Of a DNA stretch of 56,072 nt, positions 19,535-28,422 are shown in pieces; the stretch's first letter is position 1, and each line of letters opens with the position of its first letter. The position numbers and the translations under genes are program-made. The stretch comes from GCA-2687025 sp964473525 (GTDB lineage: Bacteria; Poribacteria; WGA-4E; GCA-2687025). Location of the stretch: positions 1-56,072 of the forward strand of contig CAYYPK010000040.1 of the NCBI GenBank assembly GCA_964473525.1, given 5' to 3'. The notes beneath the pieces are model-generated. The model was not told the origin of the DNA and made no database searches. It saw only the letters and a list, made by a program, of their open reading frames with translations.

Positions 19535-21550
19535 TCACCGTCCAGTTTGCGCCCTGGCAAGCGGAAGTCTGCTCTCGACGACAACGCGCAAGACCGCAGC
19601 CCCGGCCTCAGTGCGCCATCTCCGGGATCGGCTGTCTAGCCACGGAGGCGCGACGGCTCCGTACCGCATAGCCGTTTCGATCAGCTCGGGAGTCCAGCCA
19701 GCAATGTCGGTGTCGTTGTCCCAGATCGGAACGCCAGCTGCCCAGTTGGTGCCGGAAGCGACATGAGCGGCCTCTTTCTCGGCAGCGCCAGCGACGACGA
19801 TGTGGTGCACTCCCTGCCGCGGCGGTGGGGGTAGAGTGATCTCGACCCAGCGCTCGCTATCCCCGGATGGGGCGCTAGGGGTTACCGTCACGAAGCTGCT
19901 GCTACGGGATCCCCACGATGGGACGTACACGATCGGAAATGTCGCTCTTTCCGAATGCGGATTGTGGAGCTGTATCCGTGCGCGGCCCTTGATATGGGCG
20001 CCCGCAGGCACGGTGAAACTAGGCGTCGATCCATCGATGGTGCGGTCATTGAGAGTTGTGGTGAGAAGGCGGATCGTCGGAGTCGTCTTCCTGGGGTGGT
20101 GCGTGTCGGGGAGAACGCCGGGAGTACCCCGAGGATCCTGTGCTGCTGGCGCGTAGGTGACACGGAGGTCGTCGAAGTACGTGTGATGCCCCTCGAACGA
20201 GGCGCCGGATCGCAGGAAGATGCCCCGGACTGGCCGCCCTGAGAACTCACTCACAAGCTGCACGTTCCGTAACATCCACACCCCGTCGACCGCGAGGTCG
20301 TACGTGGCGCCCTCCGTGTGGTACACGATATCGACCGTGATTTCGCCTCTGGTGGGCAGTGGCAAAGCGCGTTCGTCATAGCCGACACGGAACAGCCATT
20401 CCCGGTCGCTAGCACGGCGGAGGATGCGCTCCCATTCGTGCTGTTGAGAGCCGAACAGAAGGCCCACCGCTATATCCGACTCCTCGCTGGTTGGCATAAG
20501 CCAGGAATGAAATCGGATGACCCCTGACACTGGCTGGAAGGACCGGTATACGCCGTAGTCGTTCGCAATGACACCGGCATCAGGCCGGTCCGGGACGGCC
20601 CCCTCCGCCGACCGCGGCAATGCGGTGTCCTCCCTTGGGAATGCTGGGGTCCAGTTGTCCAACTGATTCGGGGAGGAGATCAGGGGCGCTCCCGCGTCCA
20701 CAATCACTGGGTTGGATATCGTGACGACCGGTCTGTGAAGGAGAATTGTGAGGGCTTGCACGCCGAGGCCCTCGTCGTCGGCATACTGACCTAGCTGCTG
20801 GTGGCGGGAGACGATAGACCCAATCAGGACCGTGGTGAGGGTGACGCCGACGGCGATGGAGCCGGCGATAGAGAGAGCTGGAGGTCTGGTGGCCACCGGC
20901 GGCGTGGCGCCCGATCGCTCCAAGGAGGCGCGCACTGATGTCAGCACGGAATCCGTGAAGGGAATCGCGAGGCAGTGCGTGCGCAGCGTATCGCGACAGT
21001 CCTCTTCCAGTCCTGACCGGGAGAAGAACTGCCGGAGCATGTCTATCGATCTGCGGACCCGTATCTCCGCTGCCGCTTCGGTAATGAGCAGCGTGTTGGC
21101 GATCTGCTTGAAGGTGGCGCCGTTCATGTAGCGGAGGATTACCGCTCGCCGGTAGTTCTCCGGTATCGCACGCAGTCCCTTCTCGATCAGTTCCCGTCTT
21201 TCTGGGAGAACCGTGTCCGGTGACTCTGTGCGGCCTGCCTCCCGCTTTTCCATTCGGACAGATGCCTCATAGCGGCTGCGGCGTTGGCGATCGCGGGCGC
21301 AGGATACCGTGATGCGTGCTAGCCACGAGACGAACCTGTCGGGCGTGCGCACCTGGGAGATGCGCTCGCAGGCTCGTAGCAGGGCATCCTGCGCAACGTC
21401 CTCGGCTTCTTCGGCGTTGGTCGTTTCCGCGTAGGCGAGGGAGTACACAAGGCCAACGTGCCGCTCAACCAGCTGACCATAGGCGTCCGTATCACCGCCG
21501 ATGGCTCTGTGAACGAGTACTTCGTCTGAGGGATCGTGTTGCTTCTGCAT
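19535..21550 (-). CDS. Membrane-tethered ECF sigma factor with large extracytoplasmic domain
   Basis: A 671-residue protein. Residues about 1-180 are an ECF sigma-70 factor: region 2 (DAYGQLVERHVGLVYSLAY, AEDVAQDALLRACERI, FVSWLARITVSCARDRQR) and region 4 (LRAIPENYRRAVILRYMNGATFKQIANTL ... AEIRVRRSIDMLR). A linker leads to a transmembrane helix near 227-248 (LSIAGSIAVGVTLTTVLIGSIV). About 420 residues would lie outside: a jelly-roll, LamG-like region (YGVYRSFQPVSGVIRFHSWLM ... YDLAVDGVWMLRNVQL ... YFDDLRVTYAP) and a beta-rich end. Sigma domain and sensor are thus one polypeptide, and no anti-sigma gene is adjacent. ATG 21550 lacks a ribosome site but lies about 6 bases after the predicted start of transcription, so a near-leaderless mRNA is likely; GTG 21559 is the alternative. 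Confidence 0.85.
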   Translation of the reverse strand: MQKQHDPSDEVLVHRAIGGDTDAYGQLVERHVGLVYSLAYAETTNAEEAEDVAQDALLRACERISQVRTPDRFVSWLARITVSCARDRQRRSRYEASVRMEKREAGRTESPDTVLPERRELIEKGLRAIPENYRRAVILRYMNGATFKQIANTLLITEAAAEIRVRRSIDMLRQFFSRSGLEEDCRDTLRTHCLAIPFTDSVLTSVRASLERSGATPPVATRPPALSIAGSIAVGVTLTTVLIGSIVSRHQQLGQYADDEGLGVQALTILLHRPVVTISNPVIVDAGAPLISSPNQLDNWTPAFPREDTALPRSAEGAVPDRPDAGVIANDYGVYRSFQPVSGVIRFHSWLMPTSEESDIAVGLLFGSQQHEWERILRRASDREWLFRVGYDERALPLPTRGEITVDIVYHTEGATYDLAVDGVWMLRNVQLVSEFSGRPVRGIFLRSGASFEGHHTYFDDLRVTYAPAAQDPRGTPGVLPDTHHPRKTTPTIRLLTTTLNDRTIDGSTPSFTVPAGAHIKGRARIQLHNPHSERATFPIVYVPSWGSRSSSFVTVTPSAPSGDSERWVEITLPPPPRQGVHHIVVAGAAEKEAAHVASGTNWAAGVPIWDNDTDIAGWTPELIETAMRYGAVAPPWLDSRSRRWRTEAGAAVLRVVVESRLPLARAQTGR

Positions 21551-21551
21551 T

Positions 21552-21592
21552 GCTGCCACATCCGACGCACGGGAAGCCAGAAACCCGACAGG
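21552..21592 (-). promoter_or_regulatory. ECF-type promoter candidate of the sigma-factor gene
   Basis: On the minus strand: CCTGTCGGG (21592-21584), 16 bases, CGTC (21567-21564), two bases, ATGT (21561-21558), one base, GCAGC (21556-21552). It is the twin of the element at 19452-19492; the spacers themselves agree at only about half of positions. Its position directly before the ATG suggests autoregulation by the encoded sigma factor. Confidence 0.6.
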
Positions 21593-22021
21593 AATCTGCG
21601 CGGCGTGGTTAGTCGGTCGCGTGGCAGTGTATACGCCAGTGGCTGCGGCGGCGGCTCAACCCGGCACGGCGCGCCGATGGGAGGGCCTGGTCCTCAGCCG
21701 CTCCACTACTGGCGATGCCGTCTTCGCAACCTCATCCCAATGCAGCCGTTGTAGGTTGGCTGGCTTCCATCTACTGGAGGTCTGGCCCGACCGGCGTCTG
21801 AGTCGCCTGCAAGCCGAGCATGTCGACTACAACGCGCGAACATGGTGGCGCGACCTCTATCCAGGCGACGGACTCCAGGCGCTCCCGCTCGGTGGGGTCG
21901 CCGGTGACCCCTCTTGCGCGCCTCCCAGCAAACGGACATGAGCCGTCCGTACGCCATCACCGACAGGGCGATGTGCCGATGCCAAGTAGAACGCTCCCGC
22001 GCGCCGTGGGTGAGCACGAAG
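21593..22021. other. Intergenic region without recognised gene
   Basis: This stretch separates the divergent-side upstream region of the sigma-factor gene from the groEL terminator. Open frames here have no recognisable motif or ribosome site. A TATACA on the minus strand (21628-21633) could be an additional -10 box for the sigma gene, but no -35 box stands at the right distance. Confidence 0.5.
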
Positions 22022-22048
22022 ACGGGGAGCCACCACACGGCTCCCCGT
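22022..22048 (-). terminator. groEL terminator hairpin
   Basis: A perfect 10-base-pair stem, ACGGGGAGCC (22022-22031) and GGCTCCCCGT (22039-22048), with a seven-base loop, lies 29 bases past the groEL stop. The following minus-strand bases (CTTCGTGC) contain only a short T-rich bit, so it is a hairpin terminator with a weak tail. Confidence 0.7.
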
Positions 22049-22076
22049 TCTCGCGCAAGTCGAGCTTGCTAGCGGT

Positions 22077-23711
<1,635 letters not shown>

Positions 23712-23734
23712 GTCGTTCCTCCCGTGATTCCTCG

Positions 23735-24025
23735 TTATTCAGCGATCTTCGCGAGGATGTCTTCCTCGCGCAGGATGAGGTACTCGTCGTCGTCGTAGGT
23801 GATCTCGGTGCCGGCGTACTTGCCGAACAGCACCGTGTCACCGGACGCCACATCGGGCGCCTGGCGCTCGCCGCTGTCGAGGACCTTGCCCTCGCCAACC
23901 GCGACGACCTCTCCCTGCTGCGGCTTTTCCTTGGCAGTGTCGGGGATGATGATCCCGCCGACCATCTGCTCGTCCTCTTCGACCCGCTTCACGAGGATGC
24001 GGTCATAGAGAGGAGTGATAGCCAT
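23735..24025 (-). CDS. groS: Co-chaperonin GroES (10 kDa)
   Basis: A 96-residue GroES: ITPLYDRILVKRVEEDEQMVGGIIIPDTAKEKPQQGEVVAVG includes the mobile loop (EQMVGGIIIPD) that binds GroEL, and the end YDDDEYLILREEDILAKI is typical. ATG 24025 is chosen because GGAGAG ends six bases before it; the GTG at 24031 overlaps that ribosome site. An inverted repeat resembling the CIRCE heat-shock operator is about 220 bases upstream. Confidence 0.97.
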   Translation of the reverse strand: MAITPLYDRILVKRVEEDEQMVGGIIIPDTAKEKPQQGEVVAVGEGKVLDSGERQAPDVASGDTVLFGKYAGTEITYDDDEYLILREEDILAKIAE

Positions 24026-24244
24026 TGCCACTCTCCATGTTACCTGTCAGTGTCAGATCGGTTGTCTTGACCGGAGCGCACGCGCCGATGCGCGCGTCAC
24101 GCCGCCACTGCATTAGCAAGTGGGGCGCCAACCACCGAGACCCACTGCATTCGGGACACGACCCCGGCACGAGTCATTATGACCCGTAATCGGACTCAAA
24201 GGTATGCCAAATGGGCGCGGGCAGGCGTCCGCGACCAAGCCACT

Positions 24245-24271
24245 CTGGCACTCGTGGGCGGCAAGTGCCAG
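24245..24271 (-). promoter_or_regulatory. CIRCE-like inverted repeat (or terminator of the GH36-like gene)
   Basis: CTGGCACTC, nine bases, AAGTGCCAG. The HrcA operator CIRCE is TTAGCACTC-N9-GAGTGCTAA, so the core and nine-base spacing fit, with 13 of 18 positions matching. It lies upstream of groES but 220 bases from its ATG, farther than usual. It also starts directly after the stop of the gene at 24272, so an 8-base-pair terminator stem with an 11-base loop (no T-run) is the alternative. Confidence 0.4.
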
Positions 24272-26665
24272 CTAGCCCTCCGTGCGGGCGAACCGAAGAC
24301 TGAACGGCGCGGGGGCGTCGCCGAGAGACACCTGTAGCTCGACGACCGGGGCGTTCCACTTGTAGGAATACTGCGCCCCAACACAGCTTGCCCCGACAGG
24401 GAGGAAGCCGGGAGGCGCGTAGATGTAGATGTGACCCTTGCTGTGCGCTGGGCCACGGCAGACGCCCATGAGACTCTCGCTCTTCGAGTCCCACCCAACC
24501 GTAACGAGCTCCTCTGAACCCTGGGAGGGGTGCAGATCCGTGCCGAGGAAGATCGGGAACTTCTCCTCCTCGCGCAGGACGAACATCTTCGCCGACCGTG
24601 GCGGAACGCCTGCGACTGAGAACGCCCGCTGGTGAATGCCGTAGAAGCTGCGGTCCCAATACTCGTGCGCCACGTAGGTGCGCGAGGGACTCATCCCCAG
24701 CTCGTTCATCGAGAACTGGATGTCCTCGAACATGTCCGTGAGGTTCGCGACGGCGATCACGTTCCACGAACCAAAGTCGCTCTCGAAGGGCAAGTTCCAC
24801 GCCTGTAGCTCCCGCGACACGGTGTGCACGGGCTTCGCCGTGGCGCCCATCAGAGGCAGACAGCGTCGCAACAGAGCCAGGTCATCGCGTTCCAGCCGCG
24901 ATAGGTCGTCGGAGAAGCAGAGCTGTGCGCCGGACAGCAAGCCGAGGGTCAACAGAAGCTCCGCCTCGTTCCGCGTGCGGTCCTGCACGAACCGGAGCGG
25001 CCCGAATTCCATCTGCTGCTGAGCGCTGTGCGTGTGCCAACTGCCAGAGAACGCCGCCAGCATCTCCTTCAGGCCCCACTTGCCGTCCCAGATGGGCGAC
25101 TGGGCGTTGTAGAAGTGATCCAGCCCGACGTTCGAGCGATAGGGGCCAGCGAACGCGGCGCCTGGGGGCGTGTTCGTGAGGCCGAGCGTGCCGTTGGGGG
25201 CGACCTCCTCCTTGACCTCCATGAGCAGCCGGTACGACTGGCTGAGCAACTGCATACGCGTCAGATGGGGCGCGTGCCAGCGGTAGCGGCCCACGTCGTC
25301 GGCCACCAACGTGCGGAAGGGCATGAGGGACGCGTAGGCGACATCAAGGTTCCAGTCGCCGAACGCCTCGCTCAGCCGTTCACGCAGCCAGTCGCGGGTC
25401 TTCGGGTGCGTTGGGTCCATGGCCGCGGCGTCCACGAAGCCGTCCGCGCTGAACGTCGCGGGTCGCCGATTCTTCTGACGGACGACGGCGTCCTCGTATT
25501 CGCCGGGCACGGCGCCAGTCATGAAGGTGTCTACGCGAGCGCTGACAGCCATCCCGCGCTCGTGGATCGCGTCTATGGACCCGCGAACGCCGGAGGGGAA
25601 GTGAGTCTGCGTTTCCTCGGGAGTGGATCCGCGCCAGCCGTCGGCCAGTCGTAGCTCCGCAAGACCTCCAGGCCCGACCGGGACATCCTGACGCCGACCG
25701 TTCAGCCGGTCGAGGAAGCGCTTGATTCGCTCACCGGACGGCGCGTCGCCCTCTGCCACACCGAGGTGGTAGGACACTGCGGGCGGGGTCGGCGGCGGCG
25801 GCGTCTGTGCGCCCCACGCCGTATCCACAAAGTGCTGATGCGCGTCCGCCACCGGTGTCGTGACGTTCACATACAGGCGTTCAGACTCGACGACATCGTC
25901 CGCGCGGCACTGTTCGCCGTCGCACGACTGGTACACGGACCAGACGTTGATGGCGAGTTCGGTTTCCTCATCCTCGGGCTTCTCGGCCTTGACGGGAGGA
26001 ACGAACCCGATCTGCGCTCCGCTCCACCAACGTCCGCCGTCGAGGAAGCCGAATTTGACGGCGCGCTGGCTCGTCGTCGTGTAGATGAGACCATCGGAGA
26101 TAGGCTCGTCGGTCAGTTCATCCGGGAACACGGCGTCGCGATGGATAGGCCGCGCCCCGTGCGCCATGAACAATGAACCGGTGAAGTGCGCCAGGCAGTC
26201 CGTCGGGGGGCTCCCCAACTGGATGCCAGACGTGGCTTGTGTATCTGACTTGGGCACGTCGATGAGGTAGAGACGCGCTACGCGGAAGACTCGCCGGCCG
26301 ACGTTGCGGACCCGCGCCTGAAGAATGGCGAACGGGACGGCTTCATACACGTACAGACACAACTCCGCGACGACTTCCGAATCCTCGGCGGAGTGGGTAA
26401 ACACTAACTCGACGCCGTCGCCATGCACATCGCTGTGCGTGGGCGCCGCATGGAAGGAACGGTCGCACGGATCGGATGTCGCGCCCGTTCTGTCGTCCTC
26501 CAGCCGCCACCGCGCGCACACGCCACGGATCAGCGCCTGGCCTTCTGAGTTAGCGTAGCTCCAGAGTCCCTCGGAAAGGTCGTATGTAATCTGAAGTTCG
26601 GCGTTCTGTACAGTAACCTGCGGTCCGCGTCGAACAACCGACACGCGGCCGTACGAACTGGGCAT
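24272..26665 (-). CDS. GH36-like (alpha-galactosidase-type) glycoside hydrolase relative
   Basis: A 797-residue protein without a signal peptide. An N-terminal beta-sandwich (about 1-300) precedes a TIM-barrel-like part and a C-terminal beta domain. Barrel elements match the GH36/melibiase pattern: FPSGVRGSIDAIHERGMAVSAR (family: FPxGLKxLxDxIHxxGLKFGLW), AAAMDPTHPKTRDWLRERL, and CFSDDLSRLERDDLALLRRCLPLMG. At the position where GH36 enzymes have the nucleophile motif KWD, this protein reads YAS (about 443-448, LDVAYAS), so classical retaining activity is doubtful. It may be a divergent hydrolase, a transferase or a binding protein. A strong sigma-70-type promoter lies 93 bases upstream and GAGAG precedes the ATG. 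Confidence 0.65.
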   Translation of the reverse strand: MPSSYGRVSVVRRGPQVTVQNAELQITYDLSEGLWSYANSEGQALIRGVCARWRLEDDRTGATSDPCDRSFHAAPTHSDVHGDGVELVFTHSAEDSEVVAELCLYVYEAVPFAILQARVRNVGRRVFRVARLYLIDVPKSDTQATSGIQLGSPPTDCLAHFTGSLFMAHGARPIHRDAVFPDELTDEPISDGLIYTTTSQRAVKFGFLDGGRWWSGAQIGFVPPVKAEKPEDEETELAINVWSVYQSCDGEQCRADDVVESERLYVNVTTPVADAHQHFVDTAWGAQTPPPPTPPAVSYHLGVAEGDAPSGERIKRFLDRLNGRRQDVPVGPGGLAELRLADGWRGSTPEETQTHFPSGVRGSIDAIHERGMAVSARVDTFMTGAVPGEYEDAVVRQKNRRPATFSADGFVDAAAMDPTHPKTRDWLRERLSEAFGDWNLDVAYASLMPFRTLVADDVGRYRWHAPHLTRMQLLSQSYRLLMEVKEEVAPNGTLGLTNTPPGAAFAGPYRSNVGLDHFYNAQSPIWDGKWGLKEMLAAFSGSWHTHSAQQQMEFGPLRFVQDRTRNEAELLLTLGLLSGAQLCFSDDLSRLERDDLALLRRCLPLMGATAKPVHTVSRELQAWNLPFESDFGSWNVIAVANLTDMFEDIQFSMNELGMSPSRTYVAHEYWDRSFYGIHQRAFSVAGVPPRSAKMFVLREEEKFPIFLGTDLHPSQGSEELVTVGWDSKSESLMGVCRGPAHSKGHIYIYAPPGFLPVGASCVGAQYSYKWNAPVVELQVSLGDAPAPFSLRFARTEG

Positions 26666-26757
26666 TCGTGAAAACTCTCTCGTGGAGGCGCACTGCGGCT
26701 CCGGTCTGCGAAAATGCGGTGAACCTGGCGCTCATATCGGTGCAGTTCATGGTAACG

Positions 26758-26786
26758 ATGATATGGGGCCGCGCCGGACCTGTCAA
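26758..26786 (-). promoter_or_regulatory. Sigma-70-type promoter of the GH36-like gene
   Basis: On the minus strand TTGACA (26786-26781), a 17-base spacer and TATCAT (26763-26758): a perfect -35 box and a five-of-six -10 box at optimal spacing. The leader to ATG 26665 is about 85 bases. A second TTGACA on the plus strand at 26819-26824 faces ftsY but has no -10 box. Confidence 0.75.
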
Positions 26787-26934
26787 TGGTGGACCGGCCT
26801 CGTCGGCCGTCGAATGGCTTGACAACGGGCCGGCCATCTTCCACCGTTCCTTCGTCTCGCCAGCGATGATCGGCGTTTGGCGAGCGCGCCAGCGTTCCCC
26901 GTCCTGCCTTAAAGGTCCAACGTCGGGTGATTCG

Positions 26935-28422
26935 ATGTTCCGCAACCTGTTCCGCCGCAAGTCGAAGACGCCGCAACCCACGCCCGAGCAGGATCCGAAG
27001 CAGGCGCCGCCTTCTGACGAAGCCGAGGACGGCGAAGGCGTCACGGAGCCCGAGGACGCGGGGGCGGACGCGGACCCAGATGTCGATGACGAGCCGCCAC
27101 CCGAGGACGCGCCCGACGATAGTGGTGATGCCGACGTCGGCGACACCCCAGACGAAGACGCGGTCGAGGCCGACGCCGTTGGCGACACGCCTCCCGTCGC
27201 GCTAGAGGTCTGGGATCCAGAAGAGGGAGCCTCTGCCGTCGCCGCGGCGGACGTTCCCGTGGCCGTGGACGTTTCTCCTGCCGCTGCCGTGGCGGATGTG
27301 GCAGAGGCTACGGACCTGACGTCGCCTGTCGACGCCGGCCCAGACGCAGAGCCCGAGCAGGCAGCCGCGCCAGCTGCACCTGACGTCGTGGTGGCCGAGG
27401 CTCCCGCGACTGCGGCCGACGAGCCACCGTCCGAGGCGACGCCCGTCGTGGCCGCCGAGGAAGCTGCCCCCGAGACCGAAGAGCCCCCAAAGAAGCGCGG
27501 CTTTCTCCGTCGGCTAGTTGACGGGCTCTCAAAGACGCGCGCGACGCTGACCCGGCAGGTCACGTCTCTCCTCAGCTTCGGCCGGTCCATCGACGAGGAT
27601 CTGCTCGAGGAGCTGGAGGAGGTGCTTATCCAGGCGGATGTCGGTATCTCGACGACAATGCGCCTCGTGGAACGCTTGCGCGAGGAAGCGTCTAAGCAGG
27701 GGCTCCGTGACGCGTCGGAACTCCAACCCGTGCTGCGCGCCGAAATCGAGACGATCTTCGCCGGTGGCGATGCCACCCTGGATGTTGAGTCGGCGAAGCC
27801 CTTCGTGCTGCTCGTCATTGGCGTGAACGGCGTTGGCAAGACCACGACCATCGGCAAACTCGCCGCCCGCTGGACCGGGGAAGGCAAGAAGGTCGTGGTC
27901 GCCGCGGCGGACACCTTCCGGGCCGCCGCCATCGACCAGCTTGAGGTGTGGTGCGATCGGGCGGGCGCGGGCCTCATCCGTCAGGAGCAGGGCAGCGACG
28001 CCGCCTCCGTGGTGTACGACGCCGTACACGCCGCGAACGCTCGTCGCGCGGACGTGCTCATCATCGACACCGCTGGGCGACTGCACACCAAGAGGAACCT
28101 GATGCAGGAGCTCGAGAAGATCAACCGGGTCGCCGCCCGCGAGGTCGAGGGCGCTCCTCACGAGGTGCTGTTGGTCCTGGACGCCACGACGGGTCAGAAC
28201 GCCGTTGAACAGGCGCGGCAGTTCAGTCAGATCGCCGAGGTGTCTGGCGTCGCGCTAACCAAGCTGGACAGCAGCGCGAAGGGCGGCGTCGTCATCGCCG
28301 TGCGCGACGAACTCGACATCCCCGTCAAGCTCATCGGCATTGGCGAGTCCATCGACGACCTGCGTGACTTCGACGGCGCGGCGTTCGTCGAGGCGCTGCT
28401 CTCGGCGGACGACGACGCCTAG
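26935..28422 (+). CDS. ftsY: Signal recognition particle receptor FtsY
   Basis: A 495-residue protein. The first ~15 residues are basic (MFRNLFRRKSK). A long acidic and Ala/Pro-rich A region (about 16-190) follows, then the NG GTPase core from FLRRLVDGLSKTRATLTRQV. GTPase motifs: G1 GVNGVGKTT near 295, AADTFRAAA, G3 DTAGRLHTK, G4 TKLDSSAKGG and the final GIGESIDDLRDF. It receives SRP-ribosome complexes at the membrane. ATG 26935 (GGGTGA upstream) is preferred; the frame is open from 26668 but the earlier part lies in the divergent promoter region. Its TAG shares CTAG with the stop of the convergent ankyrin gene. Confidence 0.95.
   Translation: MFRNLFRRKSKTPQPTPEQDPKQAPPSDEAEDGEGVTEPEDAGADADPDVDDEPPPEDAPDDSGDADVGDTPDEDAVEADAVGDTPPVALEVWDPEEGASAVAAADVPVAVDVSPAAAVADVAEATDLTSPVDAGPDAEPEQAAAPAAPDVVVAEAPATAADEPPSEATPVVAAEEAAPETEEPPKKRGFLRRLVDGLSKTRATLTRQVTSLLSFGRSIDEDLLEELEEVLIQADVGISTTMRLVERLREEASKQGLRDASELQPVLRAEIETIFAGGDATLDVESAKPFVLLVIGVNGVGKTTTIGKLAARWTGEGKKVVVAAADTFRAAAIDQLEVWCDRAGAGLIRQEQGSDAASVVYDAVHAANARRADVLIIDTAGRLHTKRNLMQELEKINRVAAREVEGAPHEVLLVLDATTGQNAVEQARQFSQIAEVSGVALTKLDSSAKGGVVIAVRDELDIPVKLIGIGESIDDLRDFDGAAFVEALLSADDDA

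Noticed and set aside
24383..24395. Another CCTGTCGGG word (minus strand) in the GH36-like gene
   Set aside because: Lies inside coding sequence and lacks CGTC after 16 bases, so it is not a copy of the ECF-type promoter.
26550..27977. 475-residue minus-strand open frame opposite ftsY
   Set aside because: Ser/Ala/Thr-rich, caused by the low-complexity acidic codons of the ftsY A region; no ribosome site or domain.
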